Assembly: GCA_036365515.1 (NCBI GenBank)
Contig: CM070877.1
Span: 59,383,975-59,447,974, forward strand
Length of the DNA stretch: 64,000 nucleotides
Reading direction: 5' to 3'
From: Torymus aiolomorphi
Lineage: Eukaryota; Arthropoda; Insecta; Hymenoptera; Torymidae
In this document: positions 1-8,677 of the stretch, piece by piece
Position numbering within the stretch: the stretch's first letter is position 1
Layout: each line of letters begins with the position of its first letter
Translations under genes and position numbers: made by a program
The notes under the pieces: generated by a model
The model's database searches: none
The model's input: the letters and a program-made list of their open reading frames with translations, nothing else
Told to the model about the DNA's origin: nothing

Positions 1-640
1 CGCCGCAGCCGTCACCACGGCGATCGTCGCCTCTCTGGCACGGCGGACGGCCTCCTTTCGCCGCTCCTCTGCTGCCTCACCCCTCTTCTTGGCGAGCAAG
101 GCGTCTCGCTCGGCGGCCCGGATCTCTTCGCGAGCTCGGACCGCCGCCTCTTCGGTCTCTCGGCGCTCCCTCCTGACGCGCCGGGTCCCGGAGATGAGCT
201 GCCGCTCTTCCAGTAGGCCTTGAAGGCGGGCCGCCCAGGGCCCGGCGAGTTCTCGGCCGTGCGGCGTCTAGGCGACGAACAGGTTCCAGGCCTGTAGCGC
301 CTCTCCTTCTGCCGCCCAGGCCTGACGGCTAGCGACGCGCACCCTCTCCAGAAGGAGCTCTAATGAGGCCCAGCATGCCATCATCGATGACGGCGCGATG
401 GGCTCGGCTGCGCTCGTTGCTGGGGCTTCGGGGGCCTCCGGTCCTCGGCCTTCGGCCATCTGGTCTGCCTGGCCGGTCTGGCCGTCCCCAACCGCGGGAG
501 CGTTCTTTCCCACGGGGGTGTCGATGGCCTCCCTCGGCCGGCGCAGGATCTCCACCGTTGCAGGATCTCTTCGCTTGCGTCCTTCTCGTCTATTACTCTT
601 ACCGTATTGGAGCCGGTTATCTCGGTCACCTTCAGTGGAC
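1..640 (-). pseudogene. Pol C-terminal tail downstream of integrase, gypsy-1
   Basis: Downstream of the integrase core the minus strand stays open in one frame to the window edge, apart from a TAG at about 268-270. The first part is rich in Pro, Ala and Gly. The part left of 270 is a highly charged Arg/Glu/Ala stretch that looks like a long helix or coiled coil. It is joined to the integrase frame by a frameshift near 600-640, judged from the break in reading frame. Its role is unknown. Similar low-complexity tails follow the integrase in some insect gypsy elements. Overlapping plus-strand frames here are by-products of GC-rich sequence. Confidence 0.5.
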
Positions 641-1439
641 CGGCGTACTTCGGCGCTAACTTCGCCGATATTCCTTGCGCTGCCGAGGAAAGGACTCTGT
701 TCCTTTTCAAGACGAGGTCTCCTATTCCGTAGGATATCTCTCTCCGACGCGTGTTGTAGTATGCCACTTGTCGCCGGTGCTCGTCGGCAGTTCGTGCGGC
801 AGCCCTCTTTCGCAGAATCTCCATATCTTGCAGGTGTTCCGCCCACGTATCCACGGCCTCGCGCTCTCGTTGTTCAAGGGCCTCGCGCTCTTGCTCGCGG
901 CGAGCTGTCGCTGGGGGGAGCGGCTGTCTGCCGTAATTGAGGGCGGCTGGGCTCACGTCGGTCGAAGCGTGCACGGAGTTGTTCAACGAGAACATCAGCT
1001 CCGGCAGTTTCTGATCCCACTCGGCGTGAGATTCCGTAAGAGATAACGTTCGATTTACCCTCTCCGCAGGGTTCGCCTGAGGGTGATATGGCGGGGTAGT
1101 CGAGTGATCGATGTCGGCGAGGTATTCGTCCACGGCTTTATTTTTGAATTCTGAGCCGTTGTCGGACAAGAATACCTCCGGAATGACGAACCGAAGAATC
1201 ACTCTCTCCTTGAACTCTTTTAGGATGGTCTTCGCATTCGCTTTACGTATGGGCACTCACTCCACCCAGCGAGTAAAGAGGTCTTGGAACACCAAGATAT
1301 ACTCGTGCCCGAGCTTACTCTTCACGAACGGGCCGGTTATATTCCCGGCAACTACTGCCACGACCAGTCGATAACTCCCTGTCCCATCAGACCTGCAGGC
1401 GGTCTTTGCTCCGCTTTCATCTGCTGGCACACTTGGCAT
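381..1439 (-). pseudogene. Integrase, gypsy-1
   Basis: The catalytic core is recognisable from GPFVKS..EYILVFQDLFTRWVE, then LSDNGSEF and YHPQANPAERVNRTL, and a C-terminal PKYAGPLKVTEI segment. In the family these residues form the DDE site that inserts the cDNA. The usual first Asp before GPF is Asn here (GNITGPF). A TGA follows TRWVE at about 1257, and the frame shifts at ~1352-1440 relative to the HHCC finger. The protein is therefore inactive. The second Asp (SDNG) and the Glu (AERVNR) are present. It follows RNase H directly, as expected for gypsy pol. Confidence 0.85.
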
Positions 1440-2920
1440 TGTTTCACGTACATCCTCACTGCGTGATACATCTTCGGCCAGTAATATAACCTGACGGCGA
1501 GCTCGTATGTTTTTTTTCGACCTTGGTGCCCTGCGGTCGGATCATCGTGCGATTCGCGGAGCACTTCGCGACGATGCTCCTGGGGTACGACGAGTTTCCA
1601 TGCCTCGTCGTCGGCGACCGCCGCTTCTACTATCTCATCCGCGAGAAAGTAGAATAATCGACCCCCTACCACTTTCCACCTGGGACGGGTTGAGGGGTCG
1701 CGCGTCACTTCGTCCAGCCAAGACTGGTACCACTCATCCTTGATACCGTCGGACCACGTGCTCGCGTATACTTCAAGGTCGTCTTCCTCTTCGTACATGC
1801 GTGAAAGCGCGTCAGGCACGTGGTTCAGCGCGCCCGTTCGACGTTCCACCTCGAAGGAGTGTCCCTGCAACTCGAGGGACCACCTTGACTGTCTTCCGGT
1901 GGGGCTGTGTAGGCTGCGCAGCCATCGCAAGCTGCTATGGTCTGTCACCACCAAGAAGTGATATCCTTCGATGTACGGGCGAAACTTCTTGATCGCCCAG
2001 ATCACCGCTAGGCATTCGCGCTCCGTGACACTGTAATTGCGCTCCGCTGGCTAAAGTGTTCGGCTGGCGAATTCGAGGACCTGTTCCTGTCCCTCGATTA
2101 CTTGCAACAGCACCGCACCGATGCCCGTGTTGCTCGCGTCTGTCTGCACGACGAACTGAACATCGAACGAGGGTCTGGCGAGGACAGGAGCCGAGGATAC
2201 TAGGGCTTTTATTTTCTCGAAAGCTTCTTGCTGCGCGTCGCCCCATTCGTATCGTCGATCCTTCTTCGTTAGCGCCGTGAGCGGTTCGGCTATCGTGGCA
2301 AAGTCTTTCAAGAACTTTCGGTACCAAGATGCCATTCCCATGAAGCGGCGCAGTTGCTTCAAGTTCTTTGGTACCGGAAAGTTTATCATCGGCTCGATCT
2401 TATCAGGATCCGGCTGGAATCCGTCGCGGTTGACGAGCACACCGAGGTATTTGACTTCAGTCTTTCCAAACACACTCTTCTCACGGTTGATCGTCAATCC
2501 GGCCTCTTTAACGCGCTTCAGCACGTGCTCGAGCCATTTCAAATGCTCCTGATACGTCTCTGTCGCGATGATGATATCATCGAGGTACGAGAAGGCATAC
2601 GGCTCGAGCTCGGGGCCGTTGACTTTGTCCACCAGGCGTTGAAACGTCGCTCCGGCCTGAGACAGGCCGTATGGCATCCTCGTGAACTGATACAGGCCCA
2701 ATCCGGGCACTGTGAATGCCGTCAGCTCCTTCGATTCAGGCGTCAGCGGGATTTGGTGGTAGGCCGAACTTAGGTCGAGCGTCGAGATATATTTTGCGCT
2801 CTGCAGCTTTCGCAATATCGCGTCCATGTATGGCAGCGGGTACGCGTCTGCCTTCGACTCCGCGTTCAGTTTACGGAAATCGATGCAGAAACGATACTTG
2901 TCGTTGCTTTTCCGTATCAT
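1352..2920 (-). pseudogene. Reverse transcriptase, RNase H and integrase HHCC finger, gypsy-1
   Basis: RT motifs are clear: FRKLN, STLDLSSAYHQIPL, FTRMPYGLSQAGATFQRL, SYLDDIII (the YxDD catalytic box, near residue 112 of the 2920-2051 part) and EVKYLGVLV. RNase H follows with QTDASNTGIGAVLLQ, then VTDHSSLRWL and HVPDALSRM. A single TAG at ~2051 splits RT/RNase H in otherwise continuous frame. Beyond RNase H an integrase N-terminal zinc finger is seen (AGHQGRKKTYELAVRLYYWPKM in pieces, CQVCQQM). The length and order match Ty3/gypsy pol. It is separated from protease by a small frameshift near 2960. Confidence 0.92.
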
Positions 2921-2958
2921 AACGACGGGGCACGACCACGCGCTCGTAGAAGGCTCGA

Positions 2959-3570
2959 TTACACCTGATTCGAGAATCTGGTCACCTGGCGGTGCATATC
3001 TTCTTCGAGCTTCTTAGACACCGGGTAATAACGCTGCTTCACGGGGCGTGCACTCCCCACTTCAATGTGGTGGCTCACCCACGTAGTACGGCCGAGAGCT
3101 TGGTCCTCTCCACCGAGAATTCGGTCGACCATCTCCGCCATCTCCTGGCGCTGTCCTTCTGAGACGTCTTCGAGATCGATCGACGATACCTCGAGCGCCT
3201 CGACGGATGAGACTCCCGCGACCTCCAAGTCTACGCGCTTATCCGCCGCGCTCACGATCAACTGGTTGTTGATGGGGTCGTGGATTGTACCGAAGGCTCT
3301 GACGAAGTTTGCGCCTAAGTAGCAATCCACTTTGTCATCCGGAAGCACCGCTACCCGAATGTCTCGCTTTTCACCAGCTACCTCGAATGGCAGCTCGACG
3401 TAACCGGCGATCGTCGCTGTCTGTCCTCCGACGACTTTCACGCGACGACCGTAGTTCGGCATTAATGGTCGCCTTAACGCGGAGGCGAGCTGCAGTCCTA
3501 CCGCTCCCATTACAGTGCGTGAAGCTCCAGTATCGTAGAGAGCGCGGAGTCTGTCACTTCCGATCGCCAC
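2959..3570 (-). pseudogene. Aspartic protease and start of RT, gypsy-1
   Basis: The frame holds a retropepsin-like DTGAS motif near residue 13, a second half ending in VDCYLGANFV, and a linker that leads to the RT entry segment (PVKQRYYPVSKKLEEDM). The protease would cut the Gag-Pol polyprotein. The DTG triad is intact. A frameshift at about 2960-2975 separates the end of this frame from the RT frame that continues with GVIEPSTSAWS. The frame begins without a clear own start, as expected for a polyprotein portion reached from gag by frameshift or readthrough. Confidence 0.85.
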
Positions 3571-3659
3571 CTGTAGCTACCACCGCGATTCCTGCCCGTG
3601 CTCGGCTGCCGGCTCAGCCGTTATTTGCCCGGCTGCGGCGTCCGGATTTAGTGCGGGGA

Positions 3660-4136
3660 CTTCGGCAGACGAAGCAGAAACCCCGCTTACTTCGCATGCG
3701 GTACGTTTCCCGCGCACTTCGGGCAATTTCAGCGAATTACGCCGGGAGCGCCGCATCCAGAACAGCTGAATGCTCCCGGTGCCGGTGCGCTCGGTTCGCC
3801 TGTCCTCCCTGGCGACCTTTTGGCTCGGTCTTCTTCGCTCGAATCGCTGCTGGAGCTGGATTTCTTGCGCATTCTACTCGTCCTCCTGCTGGAGCGTTTG
3901 GAGCTACTCTTCCTTCTCCGTGCCCCTTTCTCTCCGCTCCGGTTCCGCGGCGAAGGGGGTGCAGGTGGAGGAGGGGGCGGTTGCCTCGGTTGCATTCGTT
4001 GCATCCCCTCGTTCCTTCCATCGTCGGCGTTTTCGGTGGCGGCGGGGTCGGCGGCAGCTTTGTCTCTACCGCCGCGGCCTTCACCTTCGGCTGAGCTGGT
4101 TTGCGGGGTTTGTACGCCCACTACGCGTACACGCAC
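3660..4136 (-). pseudogene. Gag C-terminal region with broken CCHC finger, gypsy-1
   Basis: A Pro- and Ser/Arg-rich basic stretch (SSSKRSSRRTSRMRKKSSSS and neighbouring RS-like sequence) is followed by CSGCGAPGVIR, then a TGA, then NCPKC. Together these match the insect gypsy gag finger CxxCGAPGVxRxxCPxC, which binds the genomic RNA. The in-frame TGA falls inside the finger. The frame overlaps the end of the capsid frame at 4121-4136, so a frameshift separates the two. Confidence in the finger is high. The exact boundaries of the basic linker are approximate. Confidence 0.75.
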
Positions 4137-5092
4137 GATTCCGGCGGCGGCGGAAGCTTGAAGGACTTTTCCGCGTCCACTGCAAGCTCCGTCTCCATTG
4201 CTAAATCCAGCAATGTCTCAATGTCTTCGAAGTCGCTTCGTCGAATGAGCTGCTGCAGTCGCGGCTTAATGTTCCGGTGTAGCGTCCCCAGCTTGAAGTC
4301 GAGCATTGGTAATGGCTCCATCTTCCGCATCATCGCTTCGAAGCACGTGACATAGTCGCGAACAGACTCTTTTGGTCCTTGCGTTCTCAAAGCGACCTCG
4401 TACCTCAGCCGTTGCTGTACACGGTCCGTCATGCCGCACCATCGCCGTATCCGGCGACAGAATTCCTCCCAGGTGATCCAGCTCGTCCTGTTGGATCGCA
4501 CCCAGGTACCGGCTACACCGACGAACAGCTCCGGGAGGGCACTCAGTATTTCCCCTTCCGTAAGCTTGGCGAGTTCCCAATTTTCCTCGACTCGCTCGAG
4601 GAAGGTGTCGATGCTTTCGCCACGATCGCCAGCGAGCTTGAATCCCCATCGGCGCAGTACTTGGCCGACATCTCGAAGTCCGCCGCCTGTCGGGTGGTTC
4701 AATTCTTTGAACGGCCCTGGTATCGACCTTCCTGTTGGTTCGCGCCGTATCTCAGAGTCAGCCGGTTCCATTGGCTGGCTCTGTGAACCACCCCCCCTGC
4801 AGGCGCCGCCGAACCCGGTTCGGCGCGACAGCGGGGTAATGGGTGGCGGCGGCCTCTCATCCGCCGGGGACTGTCGTGGCCTCGAAGTGGGCTGCTGTAT
4901 CGGGGTCGGCAGCCCCCGTCCGACGATGTCTAGCCGAGAGGACAGGCCTCACAACTGCGTCTCAACTCGCGGATTTTCCCGATTTTGGCCGGCCGGCGTG
5001 ATGTCGTTGAAGGTTACTCGTCGCATCACCTCGACACTCTCTCGCCGAGTGCTGTTTGCGTCCGGCTGGTGGGTTTGACTGGCCGCCATGAT
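4121..5092 (-). pseudogene. Gag capsid region, gypsy-1
   Basis: From an ATG near 5092 the minus strand codes a proline-rich N-terminal part, then a retrotransposon Gag capsid fold with ESIDTFLERVEENWELAKL, ITWEEFCRRIRRWCG, ESVRDYVTCFEAMMRKM and FEDIETLLDLAMETE. These match the Retrotrans_gag pattern of paired helices around a W..F/W..R motif. One TGA at about 4947 interrupts the N-terminal linker; from ~4771 to 4121 the frame is open. Capsid subunits build the virus-like particle. This frame follows a separate upstream frame (5165-5677). Confidence 0.8.
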
Positions 5093-5164
5093 TCGCGTCG
5101 ATTCTTCGATCTACCGAAGTTTCTTATCGACCGCGTCCATGTATACGACCCAGTCGGTTGGGAT

Positions 5165-5677
5165 CTACAGCGTCGTGCCGTCTGCTATCGACATCTCGAA
5201 CATTGCCGGCCTGTTATCGGCCGTGGCTTGCTCGCTCTTTTCCGCCTCATTGTTGGTGGTGTTACCCTGGCACGTCGTTTCCTCTTCGCTGTCAACTGTG
5301 GTTGCGTGAGCTGCCCATTCGCGACTGCGCTCGAGGTTTTTCTGGACCACCTCGTCCGTTTTTAATACCTCGAGCGGATGCGGCTCGTCCGACGCGGAGT
5401 TTAACCACGATATGTCGTGTTCCGAGCCGGACGTTCGATCCAGGAACGTGTGGCGAGCATTTGCGCATTCCACCCACGCGGAATGCTCGTCAGCGGCGGC
5501 TACACCTTCAAAATCCTCTGGATCGTAGTCGCCTGGCAGCCACTTACTGATGCGCTCTAGCTTCAGGAACGTTCCGCCGCTTCTCTTCAGTCCGAGCGCT
5601 TGCATGTAGCGCAGTGTCTCGCCCTTGGTGAGGCATCTGCACCAATTATCAATCGCTTTGGCTGCGAACTCTCCCAT
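5165..5677 (-). CDS. Upstream gag-region protein with SAP-like N-terminus, gypsy-1
   Basis: This is an open frame of 170 residues that starts with ATG at 5677, just after the leader. Residues ~18-55 (ETLRYMQALGL, sGGTFLKLERISKWL, GDYDPEDF) resemble a SAP-like helix-turn-helix. The same layout (ALDLRSTGHLEGD, RIAQWLMGSYNPAHL) opens the gag of gypsy-3 at 50583. The rest is acidic and low in hydrophobics. In this copy it is separated from the capsid frame by about 70 bases containing stops. It could be a true first ORF or the N-terminal part of a once-continuous Gag. Function is inferred only from position. Confidence 0.6.
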   Translation of the reverse strand: MGEFAAKAIDNWCRCLTKGETLRYMQALGLKRSGGTFLKLERISKWLPGDYDPEDFEGVAAADEHSAWVECANARHTFLDRTSGSEHDISWLNSASDEPHPLEVLKTDEVVQKNLERSREWAAHATTVDSEEETTCQGNTTNNEAEKSEQATADNRPAMFEMSIADGTTL

Positions 5678-6480
5678 CGTTGAGTTAGTTTATAACAACC
5701 TCTCCCGGAGTATACCTGTGCGCGGCTAAACCAAACGCTCGCGTGTCGAATGGGCGCACCAAAAATACAAAAAACAAAAAAAAAGAAAGAAATATACAAA
5801 GTAATTTTTCCCCTATCAGGTATACTCCGATCAAGTGCGTGTGTGTGTGTATATACCAGTTCGACTCTGAGCTGTGGCTCACAATCTCTCTACCACCGCT
5901 GAGAGACGACGAACCGCTACCTTTCGTCGCTTTTATTCTCTTCGGCAAAGATCGCAGAAAAGGAGTTAAAAAAAACGAAAAACCGCTGAAATCCGAAAAA
6001 GAAACAAAAAAAGAAGAAAAAAAAAATTTTAATTGTAAAGTAACGTGAAAAAAAACAGGTTATTAGTAAATCTTTTCTTTTTTTAATTTTATTTTATTTA
6101 TCGGTTCTTTATCTGGGTTATTTAATTAATATTTAATTAATCCCTTAATTCGCTAGTTATTCTATTAACTACCGCGACAAAAGGAAGGGAAAGTGAAAGT
6201 TCAACTCTCGTCGTACCGTCAATATTTGCTTTATTCTCAGCTCTCATATGCTGATCTTTCCCCAAACAAGGCAATATTTATTGCTCGCGCACACACACGC
6301 TTACACTCGTAGTTATTGCGCGACGCGCCGCGATTATTAGCACCACCCGGTTCTACGATCCGTAGAAAAACTAATTTGGTTCCATCAATCTTGAATTTTA
6401 AAAAAAAAAAAACAAGAAGAAAAATCAAAACTTTCCCAATCTATTTCCCGCACGCTCGTCGGTGGCAGGTATTTGTGTTT
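5678..6480 (-). other. Gypsy-1 5' leader
   Basis: These 800 bases lie between the primer-binding site and the first ATG. They are A/T rich with long A or T runs (for example 5760-5790, 5970-6030 and 6398-6425 on the plus strand) and a short GTGTGT tract at ~5838. No coding signal is visible. Leaders of this length are usual in insect gypsy elements. Confidence 0.6.
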
Positions 6481-6499
6481 CCACACGTCAAGGGCGCCA
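6481..6499 (-). other. Primer-binding site, gypsy-1
   Basis: On the minus strand the LTR ends ...CCGTTACA, followed by two bases and TGGCGCCCTTGACGTGTGG. A TGG-start sequence directly after a TG..CA LTR is the tRNA primer site of LTR retrotransposons. The same TGGCGCCC start follows the gypsy-3 LTR at 51328, so both elements probably use the same tRNA. The primer tRNA itself was not identified. Confidence 0.75.
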
Positions 6500-6652
6500 G
6501 TTGTAACGGAGCAAGTTTTCCCCTCAGTGCCGTAAATTCCCGAACCGGATTTGCCGATGAACGGCGCAGAAATTGACAGACGCGAGCACTCGCTCGTGCC
6601 AACCCTCGGCGAAATCTCCTCACTCTCGCCGGCGCGCCGTCGCTCGCCGTCG

Positions 6653-7637
6653 CACACTGGGGCCATACGGATTTTTTTGGTTCAAAACCACCTAGAGGTC
6701 GCAATTCTCAACGGAATCTCAAAATTTTTGCTTAGGAACATTCGTTATCAAATATCGAAGAGCCCTACGAAGCCTGCTTTTCCAAAAAATTAACCTATAA
6801 ATCTAAGGAGTCATATAATTCTATCACATCAACCAATCAATTCAATTTTTGACCTGCAAATCCCAAAAATACGATAAACCTTTAATTTGTAAGCCCTTTA
6901 CTCGTGAACTCTTGACCTTTGATCCAGTAAGCCATGCACTCATAAACTCTAAACCTATAAGCCCTAACCTCATAAGTCTTAAGGGGGTCTTACACCTAGT
7001 GGCTTCTGAGGCCAAAATCACCTATAAAAAAGAGAAAAATGTTATTTAAACCACATACAATGTATATCCTAAAAATAAACACTATTTCTGACAGAATGGC
7101 CCAAGACTTAATCTGTAGACCAATTTTACTCACAGATATAGCATTTTCAATTTTATGGGTGCATAGGTTTACAGGTGCATGGGCTATGGGTGTATGGGAT
7201 TACGGGTGCAAGGGTTTATGGGTGCATGGATTTATGGATGCATGGGTTATGGGTGCATGGATTTATGGATGAATGGGTTTATGGGTGCATGGATTTATGG
7301 ATGCATGGGTTTATGGGTGCATGGGTTTACAGGTGCATGGGCTTATGGGTGCATGGGATTACGGGTGCAAGGGTTTATGGGTGCAAGCATTTATGAATCA
7401 AGGCTAAGAGAGCATGTGTCAAGGACTTATAAATTGAAGTTTTATAGCATTTTTGAGAATCACAAGTGTAAATATTGGGGTTATAGGTTATAACTTAGGT
7501 TTATAGGTTCATATATTCAAAATTAGGCTTCGTAGCGGTCTTCGGTATTTTGTCACAAAAGTTCCTGTTTTTAAATTTTCAAATTCGGTTGAGAATTATG
7601 ACCTCTAGGTGGTTTTGAACCTTCCGGCCCCAGTGTG
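6653..7637. mobile_element. Transib-like non-autonomous DNA element nested in gypsy-1 LTR
   Basis: The ends are inverted repeats of about 65 bp: the left end starts CACACTGGGGCC and the right end is its mirror GGCCCCAGTGTG, with good matching through the segment GGTTCAAAACCACCTAGAGG. The flanks carry a 5-bp duplication CGTCG (6648-6652 and 7638-7642). Transib elements are known for 5-bp duplications of the form CGWCG and ends beginning CAC, which is why I favour this superfamily. The 985-bp body codes for nothing recognisable. It contains a minisatellite at 7155-7396. Confidence 0.7.
7155..7396. repeat. Minisatellite, about 15-16-bp unit GGGTGCATGGRTTTAT
   Basis: About 14 imperfect tandem copies of GGTGCATGGGTTTATG-like units lie within the Transib-like element. 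Open frames over it (MG-W/Y-rich peptides) are repeat by-products. A looser version of the same T/G-poor pattern (CTATAAGCCCT..CATAAAC) precedes it at about 6880-6985. Confidence 0.85.
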
Positions 7638-8677
7638 CGTCGGCTGCCTTCGTCGGCAGCCGTACCTATCGGCGTTACAACGCGCGACATCGCGGTCGCG
7701 CTCTCTCTCTCTCTCGTGCGTGCTTCCTCGGCTGCTCAGGAACGCGCGAGTACTGCGTACCCGCGCCCGCGGAGGCCGGCGGTATTCTATACCGCCGCGC
7801 CGCCGACTTGGAAAAGGACAGGGAAGGGCGCGTCAATCACACGCGTACTCGGATCTACAAAGAAGACTGTAATTTTATTGCCCCTCGGGCGTAATAACTT
7901 CAGTACACTCGGCGCGCACACAGTGCACGCGCCGGTTCGGGTGGTGCGCCCGCACTCTATGTACGTGTGATTGCGGTCGCACGCACGCACTCGCAAAAGC
8001 GGCACGCACCGACGTTGGTCGATCGCCCCACGCGATCGACACACACACGCGCGCGTCGGTGAGCCTCGCACGCTCGCACGGTGGTCGCTCTCCGGACGCC
8101 GATCGTCCGCGGGGAGAGCACGCTAGCGCCTGGCCAGGACTTACCTCGCAGCAACCTACGACGTAGCGTGGACGAAGTCGCGGAGAGCCCGTCGCCGAAT
8201 ATCTCGGTCCTCTCTCGCTCTTTCTCTCTCGCTCCGCAGCGTTGGCTGCCGGCGGCGTTCCCTCTTCTCTCTCTCTCTCTCTCGCCGCTGCCCTGGCTGC
8301 CGGCGGTGTCTCTCTCCCTCTATCTCTCGCTCGTGCACTCTTGCATGGACGCACAGCTCTGGTGCAACGCGCGACACGCCCGCGCGCTTCTCTCTCTCTC
8401 TCTCCTCTTACTCACTCACTCTCTGCAAGGGGGATCACTCACGCGCGTACGGGGACAGGCAATACTCCCTCGGGCTGTGGCCGAAACGATACTCCCTGCC
8501 TGCTGCTTCGTCGGCACGCGCGAGCATCTCTCGGCCCTTTCCTTCGCGCAAGGTTGAGAGATATTTACTATTGGGGTTTCAGTGCGTGCCGACGCGGTGT
8601 GCCAAGACTCGCCTCATGTCTCGTTCGCGCACACCGATACACGCATACCCGCGCACGTACACGCGCAGGCCGTTACA

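Larger units (their letters stand above)
1..8677 (-). mobile_element. Ty3/gypsy retrotransposon 1 (gypsy-1), 3' end outside window
   Basis: This element reads right to left: 5' LTR (6502-8677), primer-binding site, leader, two gag frames, protease, reverse transcriptase, RNase H, integrase and a charged tail that reaches the window edge. The 3' LTR lies beyond position 1. The order gag-PR-RT-RH-IN is that of Metaviridae. Coding is broken by several stops and frameshifts, so it is a dead copy. Its right boundary cuts a Helitron helicase frame at 8677/8678, so it inserted into that Helitron. The target duplication cannot be checked because the other end is missing. Confidence 0.9.
6502..8677 (-). 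repeat. 5' LTR of gypsy-1 (interrupted)
   Basis: On the minus strand it starts TGTAACGGCC at 8677 and ends CCGTTACA at 6502. After removing the 985-bp element at 6653-7637 the LTR is about 1.19 kb. The part at 7640-8677 is GC rich with CT/GA tracts and CpG-rich low complexity. Several long plus- and minus-strand frames here (for example 8081-8557) are compositional and not genes. Only one LTR is inside the window, so identity between LTRs cannot be measured. Confidence 0.75.

Noticed and set aside
3309..4204. Plus-strand frames up to 261 codons
   Set aside because: They are antisense to gypsy-1 gag and protease, which have recognisable motifs.
7875..8557. Long Arg/Ser/Leu-rich frames on both strands
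   Set aside because: They lie in the GC-rich gypsy-1 LTR with CT/GA tracts. No domain, and both strands are open at once.
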